From Prorocentrum cordatum (lineage: Eukaryota; Sar; Dinophyceae; Prorocentrales; Prorocentraceae), in NCBI GenBank assembly GCA_963575745.1, contig CAUYUJ010021660.1, positions 367,136-431,135 on the forward strand: a DNA stretch of 64,000 nt, given 5' to 3'. This document shows positions 1 to 9,251 of the stretch, one piece after another. The translations under genes and the position numbers were made by a program. The number at the start of each line of letters is the position of its first letter. The first letter of the stretch is position 1. The notes beneath the pieces were generated by a model. It worked only from the letters and a program-made list of their open reading frames with translations. It did no database searches and was not told the DNA's origin.

Positions 1-397
1 CCCCCCCGCCTTCCCCAGGTTCATTTTTGAAAAAAGCCCGCGCTCGCGCATCAACTATCGCCGAGGCCCCCCCCGGCCGAAAAAATGGTCGGAGCGAAGT
101 GCGCGCCCGAGCGCCATCGCGCGCGCCGAATTCTCCCCAACTTCTGGGTTTCGTTCGCATCTCAAGTTCATGCGCCCAGAGAAGGCATTGGAAACTAAAA
201 CGACCGCGATCGTTTTGCAGCGTGACGCTTCAACGGGGTTTGCGCGCGTTCTGGCGAATTCTCGTGGCAGCCGCGAGATGTTCAGCATGTGCAACGAACG
301 CGACCAAATGCGCCTCTCGCGCGCGCGCGTCGAAAGATTGAGAGCGGCCCCGGGCGCGTGCCCCGGGGGGGAAGGGGCGCAATTCATGCCGCGCGGC

Positions 398-880
398 CCA
401 TTATTGCCCGCCGGCCGCGCGCGCGCGTCGGAATCCCGTCGCGACCTTCATCGCCGACGCGCGGGCGCCGTCGCCGTCGGCGGCGCGAGCAGCATCGGCG
501 CCGCCATCGGCCTTGCCGTCGCCATCGTCATCCTCGCCACCAGGATGGCTACAATCATCGTCGCGTCTGCCGCCGTCGACGTCGCCGCGGCGCCTCGCCC
601 GCCCGAGCCACCGACCCGAGCTGGGCTGCGCGCGTCACAGCGACCTGCGAGACGCCCAGCGCCACCGCGGCCGCGTCGGTCGCGCCAGACCGGCAGCCCG
701 CGCGCGCTAGCGCGGCCGAAGCGACGCGCCGGCCGACGTCAAGCGGCCACCGCGATCGCCGCATCATAGGTTTTGTAAACAAAGTCGGGGGCGGGCGCGT
801 GGGATGATTGCGCGGGCAGTGGAATCGACCGCGCCAAGTTCGGCACGGTGATTAGCACCGCGTAGATTGCGCAGCATAAA
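398..880 (+). repeat. diverged direct repeat A, copy 1
   Basis: This segment matches 1729-2235 at about 1.34 kb offset. Shared landmarks in the same order are CACCTTCATC-like and CGACGC blocks, AGCATCGGCGCCG, GCGCCACCG, a TTGTAAA(A)CAAA block, GGGATTATTGCGCG and CGTAGATTG. Copy 1 is more GC-rich, and no shared reading frame stays open in both copies, so I treat it as a non-coding duplication. Confidence 0.75.
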
Positions 881-1102
881 ATGTGTCGCGTAGATTTTCC
901 GATCCGCAAAGGTATCAGAATCTACCCCCCTGGGGTTATCTGGCATCCTTTTCCGCATTGCAATTTACATGTGCTTCCGCCCCGTCATCCAACATAATCG
1001 TAGATTCAGGCCAGCCCAGGCAGGCCGGCATCGGTTTCCCGCTTCATATTGCGCAGCAAATGATATGCGCGCGTAGTCGTTGGCCACCAATCAGCAGTTT
1101 TC

Positions 1103-1594
1103 GAGAATCCTTGCGACAGACGCGGCGAAATGCGCGCGCGTCGCCGCGCGCGGGCGCCGAAATCTTGGAACAACCATCGGTTTCGCAGCGATGTCAAATG
1201 GCGCCCCGGAAACGTCTCAAACACATGGCCTCGCAACAAGAACTGAACTGTCAGACCAAGTTTGCGCTCGCGCTCCTTGCGCATTCTCAAGAAAACCATA
1301 GTTTTTTCTGTTGTTTTCCAACGTGCTCTTAACATGCTACCACATGGGCCTGTCGCGCGCGCGCGTCGAAATCCTTTGAACGCCCTTGCGCGCTTGCTGT
1401 CGCAAGAATCCCTTGCAACAGATGGGGCGAAGTGAAGTCGTCGCGCGCGAATGCTATCTTCTTGTTGATACAAAAACGTTGGTTTCGTGAGGACTTCAAC
1501 ATCGGGCTCGCCGAAAACTTCTAAAACACATGATTTTGCAACATCAGTTCTCAAACAAACACCTTCGCTTGCGCTCTTGCGCGTTCGCAAGGAG
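1103..1594 (+). repeat. tandem duplication, about 300-bp period (1103-1291 and 1403-1594)
   Basis: Two diverged copies in direct order. Both start with AGAATCC-CTTGC(G/A)ACAGA, continue through a TTGGTTTCGTGAG/TCGGTTTCGCAG block, then CGAAAACTTCTAAAACACATG or its counterpart, and end with CTTGCGC-TTCTCAAG/GTTCGCAAGG. The duplication lies between the two copies of the larger repeat A, so two scales of duplication are nested here. Confidence 0.6.
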
Positions 1595-1728
1595 TCAATG
1601 GGTCATTTAGAATTTGCACTAACTCCTGCCAGCCGTGCCTGTTGCGCCGATATCGATTTCATTCGCACGCCCTTGCGCGCGTGTTGGAGGGACGCGATCC
1701 GTGTCAAATCGATCCGTGTCAAATGGTA

Positions 1729-2235
1729 CCATGCGGGCCACTCTCGCGTTTCGGCCGCGCGCGGGTGTCGAACTTCGTCCAACACCTTCATCACCGACGC
1801 GAGGACGCCGTCATCGTCGTCGGCGTGATCAGCATCGGCGCCGTCATTGGCCGTGCTGTCGCCGTTGCCATCATCGTCACCAGCGTCGCTAAGATCATCA
1901 TCGTGTCTACCTGTTTCGACGTTGCCATGATAGCGCGCCCGCCTATTTGGCCGACTCGCAGTGAAGCGCCCGCCGGGAAGTGCCCAGAGGTCAGCGCCAC
2001 CGCTGCCCCGCCGGTCGCGCCAAACTAGCTGGCGCCACTCCGCGCGCGAGCATGCGCGGGCCTGCGCGGCCGCTGAGATTCACCATTCAAAACCAAGCGT
2101 TCATCGCAATCGCCGCCGCATACGCGTTGTAAAACAAATTGCGGGTGGGTGGGTGGGATTATTGCGCGAGCAACGGAGTTGACAACAACGATTTCCACGA
2201 GAGAGATGCACCACGTAGATTGTGCAAATTGTAGA
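1729..2235 (+). repeat. diverged direct repeat A, copy 2
   Basis: Second copy of the repeat at 398-880. The match begins near TCGGCCGCGC and runs through the GGTGGGATTATTGCG block to the ACGTAGATTGTGC block. It has many transitions relative to copy 1, which fits an old tandem duplication whose unit also contained the smaller repeats at 1103-1594. Confidence 0.75.
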
Positions 2236-2283
2236 TTGCACAACAGTAGGTTGCACCACACAGATTGCACTACACATGTTGCT
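2209..2283 (+). repeat. short tandem repeats of a TAGATTGCAC-like word
   Basis: The word (G/C)(T/A)AGATTGYRC or AGRTTGCAC occurs four times in about 70 bp (around 2216, 2231, 2246 and 2261). Single copies of the same word occur at the end of repeat A copy 1 near 862. Confidence 0.55.
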
Positions 2284-2522
2284 AGAAGCACGCAGCTTGG
2301 GGCTCATGTTGGCGAGCATTCAGAAACATCGGGTGGGGGGTGGCGAAGTTCGCCTCGTTACTGCCCGTTGCTGCCGCCTCTTGCGCGGGTGGGTCTGGCG
2401 AGGTTTCGCCGTGTTGCTGCCCGTCGCCGCTGTGGTGCCGCGTTGCGACGCGTTGCTTGCGCCGCGTGGCTTCCCTGTCCGCGGTGCTGTGGCCCGGGGT
2501 TTCGGGTCCGCGCCAGCTGGTT

Positions 2523-2757
2523 TGTGCGTGCTTGTATGCGTGTGCATGTGCATGTGCGTGTGCGTGTGCGTGTGGGTCCGGGCGCGTGCGCGTGCGCGTG
2601 TGGCGTGCGCGTGTGTGTGTGTGTGTTGTGTGTTTGTTGTGTTGTGCTGTGCTGTGCTGTGCTGTGCTGTGTTGTGCTGTGTTGTGTTGTGCTGTGCTGT
2701 GCTGTGCTGTGTTGTGTTGTGTGCGTGCGTGCGTGCGTGCGTGCGTTCGTGCGTGCG

Positions 2758-2789
<32 letters not shown>

Positions 2790-2890
2790 CGGGTTGTGTG
2801 CGTGCGTGCGTGCGCGCGTGCGCGCGCGTGTGTGTGTGTGTGTGTGTGTGTGTGCGTATGCGTGTGTATGTGTGCATGTGCGTGTATAAT
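2523..2890 (+). repeat. TG-rich tract with (TGTGY)n pentamer array
   Basis: The + strand is almost entirely T, G and C. It contains (TG)n runs at about 2610-2632, 2759-2782 and 2829-2856, a pentamer array of TGTGC/TGTGT at about 2635-2725, and a GTGC tetramer array at about 2721-2757. The long open frames through it on both strands (Val/Cys on +, Thr/His on -) are by-products of the repeat. Such tracts can adopt Z-DNA; that is inference. Confidence 0.9.
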
Positions 2891-2927
2891 CCCAAAGCAT
2901 TAATATGGCAATTTATAGAACTTAGCG

Positions 2928-3007
2928 AAAACAGTCGGCCACGACTGTTTTGAACCACGCCCGTGGTTTAAAACAGTCACCAACGACTGTTTTTTTTTTA
3001 AACCACG
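2928..3007. repeat. triple-hairpin foldback element (AAACAGTCG family)
   Basis: Three consecutive inverted repeats are visible. Arms 2928-2937 and 2942-2951 (AAAACAGTCG) have a 4-nt loop. Arms 2953-2959 and 2962-2968 (AACCACG) have a 2-nt loop. Arms 2970-2978 and 2985-2993 (AAAACAGTC) have a 6-nt loop. An AAACCACG copy follows at 2999-3006 and can pair with the middle arm. Related but diverged copies are at 5890-5911 and 9082-9103, so this is a small dispersed foldback family. Confidence 0.75.
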
Positions 3008-3114
3008 CGACGCAGCGGTAGTGATGAGAAGAAGGGGGAGAATACGACGACGACTGGACGCCGATGGATGAATTTCGAGGCGTTCTGCCGTGAGAGACGG
3101 AGGTATGAGATAGA

Positions 3115-3459
3115 GTATGGAGGAGGAGGAAGGAGGAGGAGGAGGAGGAGGAGGAGAGAGGAGGAGGAGGAGGAGGAGGGGGAGGGGGAGGAGGAGGGAC
3201 AAAAAAGGAGATGGAGTATGGAGGAGGGAAGGGGAGATCGGGGGAGGGATGAGGAGGAGGAGGAGGAGGAGGAGGAGGAGGAGGAGGAGGAGGGGTACTT
3301 AGGAGGAGGAGGAGGAGAAGGAGGAGGATCAGGATGAGGGAGAGGAGAAGGGGGGGAGGGGGAGGGGGATGGGGGAGCGGGAAGGGAAACGGGGAGGTTG
3401 GAGGAAGAGGAGGAGGAGGAAGAGGAGGAGGAGGACGAGGAGGAGGAGGAGGACGGAGA
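3115..3459 (+). repeat. GGA-rich purine tract
   Basis: Nearly pure purine strand with GGA/GAA triplets interrupted by short G runs. The Glu/Gly/Arg open frames on + and the Pro/Ser/Leu frames on - are repeat translations, not genes. Confidence 0.9.
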
Positions 3460-3900
3460 TGATGATGATGATGCTGATGACGATGATGATGATGATGATG
3501 ATGAGGATGAGGATGAGGATGAGGATGATGAGGATGAGGATGAGGATGAGGATGAGGATGACGATGATGATGGTGATGACGATGACGATGACGGTGATGA
3601 TGATGACGATGTTGATGATGATGACGATGATGATGATGGTGGTGGTGGTGGTGATGATGATGATGGCGATGGTGATGGTAATGGTGCTGGTGATGATGAT
3701 GATGATGATGATCAGCATCATCATGATGATCATCATGCTGATGATGGTGATGATGATGATGTTGTTGATGATGATGATGGTGATGGTGGTGATGGTGATG
3801 ATGATGATGATGTTGATGATGATGATGAGGATGATGATGATGATGGAGATGACGATGACGATGACGATGACGATGATGATGATGATGATGATGATGATGA
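3460..3900 (+). repeat. (GAT)n array, imperfect
   Basis: A GAT/GAC/GGT triplet array that runs straight into the N gap. Poly-Asp and poly-His frames on the two strands are artefacts of the triplet. Confidence 0.92.
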
Positions 3901-4000
3901 NNNNNNNNNNNNNNNNNNNNNNNNNNNNNNNNNNNNNNNNNNNNNNNNNNNNNNNNNNNNNNNNNNNNNNNNNNNNNNNNNNNNNNNNNNNNNNNNNNNN
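3901..4000. other. assembly gap of 100 N
   Basis: Exactly 100 Ns, a conventional scaffold gap of unknown true length. It lies between a GAT array on the left and a GGA array on the right, so the missing piece is probably simple repeat. Confidence 0.99.
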
Positions 4001-4600
4001 AGGAGGAGGAGGAGGAGGAGGCGGAGGTGGAGGTGGAGGCGGAGGAGGAGAGGGGGTCCAAGGTGGGGGGAGAAGGGGCCACGGAACCAAGGACTGGGGC
4101 CTGGGGTCCCAGTCTTTTGCTCCCTGTGCTCCTCCTTGGCTCCTTGGCCTTCTTGTTGTCCGCCCCCCTTGCTCGGCTCCTTGGCCAGCTTCTTCACGCG
4201 GGATGGGGAGGAGGATGAGGAGGAGGAGGAAGAGGAGGACGAGGAGGAGGAGGAGGAGGAAGAGGAGGGAGGGGGAGGGGGAGTGGGGAATGAGGAGGAG
4301 CAAGGGGGGGAGGAGAGGGGGGGAGGAGCAGGGGGAGGAGAAGGAGGAGGAGAAGGAGGAGGAGGAGGAGGAGGAAGAGGAGGACGAGGAAGAGGAGGAG
4401 GCGGAGGAGGAGAAGGAGGAGGAGGAGGAGGAATATGATGATGAGGAGGAAGAGCAGGAGGAGCAGGAAGAGGAGGAGGAGGAGGAGGAGGAGGAGAAGG
4501 GGGGGTGGACGGTGGTTGGAGGATGAGAGGGGGGAGCAACAGAGGGGGGAGGAGGAGGAGCAGGAGGAGGAGGAGGAGGAGCAGGAGGTGGAGGATCCAG
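4001..4600 (+). repeat. GGA-rich tract with one unique island
   Basis: GGA arrays at 4001-4055 and 4203-4600 enclose a non-repetitive island at about 4060-4200. Nothing recognisable is coded in the island. Confidence 0.85.
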
Positions 4601-4819
4601 CTGCCTGCGGCAAGTCCCGCCGCCGTGCCTATCGAAAGTGAGCACGGATGTTCTAACCTGTGACGCATTGCATATCCAGGCTCGATGGTGGTGGTGTTGA
4701 TGAGGGTGGCGATGATGATGCTATGGTGAGGACGGCAGAGGTGTCCCATGTGATGTCTAAAAGGTCACATGTGACCCCTCGTCCAAAAAGGGCTGGCGCC
4801 ACTTGACCTCTATGACAAT

Positions 4820-5566
4820 ATGGGGATGTCCAGGGACGCTCTGTCTGGGCACTTCCTCTGCTTGAATACGGAACGGTCCGGGGACGCTCTGTTTGGATCT
4901 TTCCTCTCTAGCGCTGTGGCCCTCGCCCTGTGGGCGCCCCGCGTGTCCGCAGTCGCGGAGGCCGGCGTTATACTGTTGCAAGGTCCCGAGTCGGGAAAGA
5001 GAAGCGTAGTAACGACCTCCGAACCGAAGGCATCCAACGTGCATGAAAGGAGCGTGCACCCTGACAGTGCGCACGTGCAGGTGCCTTTGAAGGAGCCCGC
5101 AGCTGCGGGTGATGTCCTGGACTTCTACTTCCACCCAGAGTTCAAGGTGCCGACGGATACTGCGCCAGCGGACGCGGTGGAGAAGGGGGCCAGGACATGT
5201 CAATCATGCGCTGGTTCTGGGCCGTGGGAAAGCTCGCGCCCGCGGGGTTGCGCGCGCGGAACGTTTCGGGTGGAAGCGCAGTCGCGCGGTTCAACATGGA
5301 GTTGCGGGAGAAAGAGTTTGCTGTTATTGTGCCTGATGCTCAGGCACTCGTGGCGAGCATTAAAGTGCGCGCGTTGCTAAATTTTGCAGCAGTGAAGAAG
5401 GGCGAGGAACTACTGTGGGAGACGAAGGCCAAGGCGAAGTCGAAACCGAAAGCGACTTCTGAGAAGTGGCGCGCGGACGCGGCGAAACAATCGGAGAAAA
5501 AGGCGCCCGGGCCGCCGGCTGCGAAGAAGCCGAAGAACAGCTTTGACGGCCAGGGGAAGATGTCGC
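4820..5566 (+). pseudogene. frameshifted coding remnant with FWAV...KKGEEL motif
   Basis: Two overlapping + frames read as one protein split by a frameshift near 5185-5200, next to a GGGGG run. The first frame (from 4820) contains GDVLDFYFHPEFKVP. The second (from 5197) contains MRWFWAVGKLAP, RFNMELREKEFAVIV, LLNFAAVKKGEELLWE and then a Lys/Ala-rich tail to about 5566. The order F-W-A-V, F-N-M, then V-K-K-G-E-E-L resembles a domain I recall from uncharacterised dinoflagellate proteins. No function is known to me. Amino-acid balance is protein-like, unlike the Arg/Ala/Pro frames around it. One hairpin of the AGTC family (4946-4959) lies inside the first frame. Confidence 0.45.
4828..4907 (+). 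repeat. 48-bp direct repeat, two copies
   Basis: GGACGCTCTGT-TTGG and TTCCTCT blocks recur at 48-bp spacing: copy starts at 4828 and 4876, with about six differences over the first 32 bases. 48 is a multiple of three, so the copies would stay in frame within the open frame at 4820-5380. Confidence 0.75.
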
Positions 5567-5826
5567 CACGATGCGTTCACTGGCTCAGCTCGGCCGCAGT
5601 TGCTGCTGTTCGGAGCCGCAGTCGCGGCTGCTGACCTGTTGTATATTCTCCTTGCGCGTGAAGACATCGCCCTCCTGTCTTCCTCCTCCGCCTCCTGCGC
5701 TTTCGCCTCCGCGTCGGCTGCGGCCGACTGCCTGCCCTACTCTGTCTCCCTCCCCTCTCCTCAGTCGAGGGCGCGTGGGAGGTTGTTTCATCCCAGCAGA
5801 TAAATGCTCGGGAAGCCTCTCGGACC

Positions 5827-7137
5827 GTGGTGGTTTTGAACGTTCGCCGGCGCCTGTTTCGAACCGCGTTTAAGGGTCGCGGTGGATTGAAACAGTCGCC
5901 GGCGATTGTTTCCACCCGCCGCGATTCTGAGAGAGATTCGGTCTCGCCAGCCAGCGCGGGAGCGTCGAAGGAGGGGGAGCTGCTCGCCGCGAGGCTCACC
6001 GCGCTGTTCTTCTTTGATTTTTGGCTCGAATCCACCCCGCTGGGCTGCCGTCGGCGCTTCGGTCCGCCGCGGTTCGTGTTCAGGAGCCGCAGTTGCGGCG
6101 TTCGCGATGGCGCCGCGGCATCCGCTCAACGCGCGCGCCGCGCTCTGCGTTTCAGGTGGCTGGAGCGGGGGGCCGACCCCCATCCCGGACGCGGGCGTGG
6201 ACAGAATCTGCGTGCCTGGTGGCGAGGACATCGCCTTCGTTCGCGTGGCGACGCAGAAGAGATGGCCCTGGCGCGCGTGCCCTCAAGAGCGCGGGGCAAA
6301 GTTTGCGGGGCAGCTCGAGGGTTCCAGCGCGCGGGCAGAGGTCAAACGAGCGCGGGCGAAAACAGGGGGGCCGCAGTCGCAGGCGACGATCGCGAGAGCG
6401 AGCGCGAGGGCGACGACGATGACCCCGTGCCATTTCTTCTGCGCAGCGACGCGCGTGAGAGCGGTTCGATACGGAAGCGCGACATTTCGCTTGGAACCCC
6501 AGGAGTCTCGAAGTGCACCGCGCGGGCCCGGGGGAAGCAAAGTCCGGGCTCTGGGCGTGGTCAAGGTCACATGTGCAACAGATCTGCTGCCGCCGCGCTT
6601 TCCGTCGCGCTGCGCCGATCGAAGTGCCCTTTGGACACGGGCGCGCGATCTGTGCGCGCGCCCAGTTTCAGGCGCAGGATGTTATGTCTTGACGTTGCTG
6701 ACCTGACCCGGCTGCTCCAAATGATTGCGGATGAATTGAGCGTCGGCGGCGCCCCAGACCTCATCGACGCAGACCGCGACGAGGGCGGCTTGTCGCCGCC
6801 AGGTCGAGAATCCGCAGTCGCGGACATGGTGGACCTGACAGACAACCCGCTGCAGGTTTCAGCGGACATGGCTCAGGGAAGCGGCGCCGCGCAGCATCGC
6901 GCGGAACTTCAAGGGCGCCCGGGTAGCCGCCAGATAAAGGGCGGCGCAATCGAAGGGGGGGGGGGTCGCCATCGTAGATGGCGCCTGGGGCGCGACGGCC
7001 CGATAAAGGGCAGCGCCATCGAGATGGAAGCGAAGAGGCTGCAAAAGAAGGAATGGGGCGAGGTCGCGCGCGCGAAGGGGCGCGCATGCGCGCGGGCCAA
7101 CGCTGCGCCCGCTCGGAAGAAACAGGCGGCGATGTAA
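5827..7137 (+). CDS. long Ala/Arg-rich open frame, uncertain
   Basis: A 436-codon open frame in very GC-rich DNA. Its second half is the most protein-like, with CLDVADLTRLLQMIADELSV followed by DLIDADRDEGG and ADMVDLTDNPLQVSADMAQ (about 6685-6880), ending in a Lys/Arg/Ala tail. The first half is Arg/Gly-rich and may be chance. It carries three or four hairpins of the AGTC cluster. The acidic, Leu-rich stretch followed by a basic tail would suit a retroelement Gag N-terminus, but no diagnostic motif is present. The function is unknown, and long chance frames are common at this GC. Confidence 0.25.
   Translation: MVVLNVRRRLFRTAFKGRGGLKQSPAIVSTRRDSERDSVSPASAGASKEGELLAARLTALFFFDFWLESTPLGCRRRFGPPRFVFRSRSCGVRDGAAASAQRARRALRFRWLERGADPHPGRGRGQNLRAWWRGHRLRSRGDAEEMALARVPSRARGKVCGAARGFQRAGRGQTSAGENRGAAVAGDDRESEREGDDDDPVPFLLRSDARESGSIRKRDISLGTPGVSKCTARARGKQSPGSGRGQGHMCNRSAAAALSVALRRSKCPLDTGARSVRAPSFRRRMLCLDVADLTRLLQMIADELSVGGAPDLIDADRDEGGLSPPGRESAVADMVDLTDNPLQVSADMAQGSGAAQHRAELQGRPGSRQIKGGAIEGGGGRHRRWRLGRDGPIKGSAIEMEAKRLQKKEWGEVARAKGRACARANAAPARKKQAAM
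5890..5911. repeat. foldback element of the AAACAGTCG family, copy 2
   Basis: Arms AAACAGTCGCC (5890-5900) and GGCGATTGTTT (5901-5911) are inverted with one G-T type mismatch and no loop. Flanking words (GAACCGCGTTTAAGG upstream, TGTTTCCA downstream) echo the middle hairpin of the 2928-3007 element. Confidence 0.55.
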
Positions 7138-7655
7138 TAACTGGAACTGCGCTTGTCCGACCTGATCCACGCCGAAGCGGGGCAAGCTCGGCAATTCTGC
7201 AAGTCGGATGCGCTTGCCGCGCGCGCAGCGCCGCAATTGCGGGCGCGCTGTCTGCGCAAAGGCGAGCGCGCGCGCCAGCTGCGGCCGCGCAGGGGGCCGC
7301 CCCCGCGGCGTCGGCGGCGCGCGATTGGGGGGGTCATCGGCCAGGCGGGGAACTCGGCAACCGATCGGGGAGGTAAGCGCGCAAAAAATAGCATGTGCTT
7401 CTTTCCTGCTTGCTGCGTCATCCCCCCCCTTCCCCCCAGGCGCCCCCGTGCTTGCCCCCTCCTCCTGCGCGTCCAATCCCGCGGCCGTTCTTGAGGCTCA
7501 AGGAGCTCGTGTCCTGCGCGGGCAGTGGGCGCGCCCGTCGGAGAGCCATTCTATGGCCAGGAGGGCGGCGTTCATATTGAAGTCCAACGGCAACTGCATG
7601 ACAGCGGCGCAAAGCCGAGGGCGACTCACATGGCGCCACTGGCGCGGCGAACATC

Positions 7656-8651
7656 TTGAGCCGAAGTGATGGCAAGCTCTGTCACAAGAGAGCTAAACTA
7701 CACGCGCGCGCCAGCGATGTCTCCGGCGCAGAGCGGCCGCCGTCGCCGTGCGTCTTCGCAGAGGCGCCACTGCATCACCTGCGCCAGTCTGCCTGGCGCC
7801 CTGGGGCCGCGCCCGGAGCCGGGGCGGCGGCGACGGCGGCAGGGGCCGAAGTGAGAGCCCCTGCAGCAGACGCCGCGCCGCCGCGAGCTGCTGATTCAGA
7901 AGCAGAGGGCGCGGTTGCGGCAGAGGCTGCCGTTGCAGCGCCACAGAGCGCGGTCGCGCCAGAAGCCGCAGTCGCGGCTCCTCCAGCGCCGCAAGCTGTT
8001 GACCCTGCTGGCCCAGAGGAGGCAGCCGCAGTTGCGACCCCTGCGTCGCCGCCGCCCGCTGGCCCTGCCGACCCGGGGGAGGCGGCCGCAGACTTCCAGC
8101 GCCGCCGCAGGCGGGCGCAGAGGAGGCCCCATACAGGAGAAGAAGCGAGGAAGCCGTTGGAGACACATTTGCCCGAGAGCTTTGCCCAAGAGGACAAGTT
8201 GCGCCCTTGTCTTGCGCCATCCGCAGAATCTACAACCGCAGTCGCGGAGCTCAGTGGGAAGATGGCGCAGATCAAAGAGGGGCGCGCAGAACCCAAAGGA
8301 CGGGGGCTCCACCCATTCAGCGCCGACTGTCGATATCTGGAAGGGTTCCCAAGGATAGGCGCGCAACGGCGCGCGCCCCCCACGGCTGGCGCTCGCGCGC
8401 AACCAGCCCCGCAGGTCGCCAGCGAAACAGGCGGAGGGGCTGACGAAGCGGCACGAGAGGCGCGACAATGCAGAGGGCGGCCATGCGAAGGGGGGGCTAT
8501 CGGGAGGGGGGGCGGCCCAAGGGCGACCGCAGCAAGGGCATGGGCTGCCGAGGCAAGGGTGGCCAGGGCAAGGGCAAGGGCGAGGGCAGGGGCGACCGCC
8601 AGCGACCACCTGATGCCGCAGCGGCGGCTCGCGGTCCTGATGCCGCAGTAG
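7656..8651 (+). CDS. Ala/Pro-rich open frame, uncertain
   Basis: 331 codons, open to a TAG at 8649-8651. About residues 45-150 are Ala/Pro/Glu/Val-rich (AAVAAP and related words), followed by a charged stretch with HLPESFAQEDKLRPCLAP and VAELSGKMAQIKEGR. Five of the AGTC-loop hairpins lie in it, and each contributes an AVA tripeptide. Either low-complexity Ala/Pro protein is encoded, or a hairpin repeat family spread through GC-rich DNA has created the frame by chance. No domain is recognised. Confidence 0.2.
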   Translation: MSRSDGKLCHKRAKLHARASDVSGAERPPSPCVFAEAPLHHLRQSAWRPGAAPGAGAAATAAGAEVRAPAADAAPPRAADSEAEGAVAAEAAVAAPQSAVAPEAAVAAPPAPQAVDPAGPEEAAAVATPASPPPAGPADPGEAAADFQRRRRRAQRRPHTGEEARKPLETHLPESFAQEDKLRPCLAPSAESTTAVAELSGKMAQIKEGRAEPKGRGLHPFSADCRYLEGFPRIGAQRRAPPTAGARAQPAPQVASETGGGADEAAREARQCRGRPCEGGAIGRGGGPRATAARAWAAEARVARARARARAGATASDHLMPQRRLAVLMPQ

Positions 8652-9003
8652 CGGCGCACGCGGGGCGCCGCGGCAGCTGGCCAAGTGGCGGTTCGCAGGA
8701 CTAGTGGTCAGGGAGTAGGACATGGTTCTGGGATTCTCGGGATCCCCGGGGCCCTTGGGATGCGGGATGGGGCTCCAGGTGGTGGCGAGATCAGGGCGCC
8801 GCAGTCGCGGCTGATGCGCCGCCCGCAGCTGAAATTGCGAAGCCGCAGTCGCGGCCAAGCGAACGCGAGCCGGCGGCCGCGGACACTTGGGCTCCGTCGA
8901 GTCCGTCTGCGACGGCGTCAACCGTGGGGCGCCGTGGGCGGGCTTCGTCAGCCTTGGAGTACCATCGCCATCACTATGGCGCCCTCAACTACTGGACGCC
9001 GCC

Positions 9004-9033
9004 TCTGCGAAGCCGCAGTTGTGGATTCGCAGA
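9004..9033. repeat. longest hairpin of the AGTY family
   Basis: The outer arms TCTGCGAA (9004-9011) and TTCGCAGA (9026-9033) are a perfect 8-bp inverted repeat. After one G/A mismatch the inner arms CCGC and GTGG pair with one wobble around loop AGTT (9017-9020). This copy probably shows the full ancestral palindrome of which the other copies keep only the core. Confidence 0.75.
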
Positions 9034-9070
9034 GAACAGAAGCGTCATCGCCGCTACCGTGCATCAACAG

Positions 9071-9110
9071 TTGCGTGGTTTAAAAAAGTCGTTGGCGATT
9101 GTTTCCGCTA
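9071..9110. repeat. foldback element of the AAACAGTCG family, copy 3
   Basis: GTGGTTTAAAAAAGTCG followed by GGCGATTGTTTCCGC repeats, in order, the words of the 2928-3007 and 5890-5911 elements. The inverted pairing is weaker here. It lies about 50 bp after the longest AGTY-loop hairpin. Confidence 0.5.
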
Positions 9111-9251
9111 AGTTGCTAAGTTTCGTTATTGCTGCTTTGGGATTATGCGCGTGTGCGTGTGTGTATGCAGATATGCGTGCAGGCGTGTCCGTGTATATCT
9201 GCACCATTCCTTTTCTACATGCGTGCCATTCCAGAACTAGGGGCGTTTTCA

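Larger units (their letters stand above)
4946..9033. repeat. cluster of short hairpins with an AGTY loop
   Basis: At least ten copies of an inverted repeat with core CCGC-AGTC-GCGG, confined to this 4.1-kb stretch. Clear copies: 4946-4959, 5614-5629, 6086-6099, 6811-6824, 7964-7979, 8236-8247, 8615-8628 (loop AGCG), 8642-8655 (loop AGTA), 8798-8811, 8842-8855 and 9004-9033. Degenerate copies lie near 5276, 5593, 6371 and 8024. The base pair next to the core changes on both sides together (T-A at 4946 and 6811, G-C elsewhere), so pairing is kept while sequence changes. In several places it encodes Ala-Val-Ala, but the frame and flanks vary. Confidence 0.8.

Noticed and set aside
2149-2958. Overlapping long open frames on both strands over the TG-rich tract
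   Set aside because: They translate to Val/Cys or Thr/His repeats and are open only because the TG and TGTGY repeats lack stops.
2922-4749. Open frames of up to 438 codons across the GGA/GAT arrays and the N gap
   Set aside because: Poly-His, poly-Asp, poly-Ile and Ser/Pro runs are triplet-repeat translations, and several pass through the 100 Ns.
6012-6026. ATTTTTGGCTCGAA as a relict spliced leader
   Set aside because: Only the middle of the leader matches, the 5' CCGTAGCC part is absent, and no coding frame of good quality follows at the right distance.
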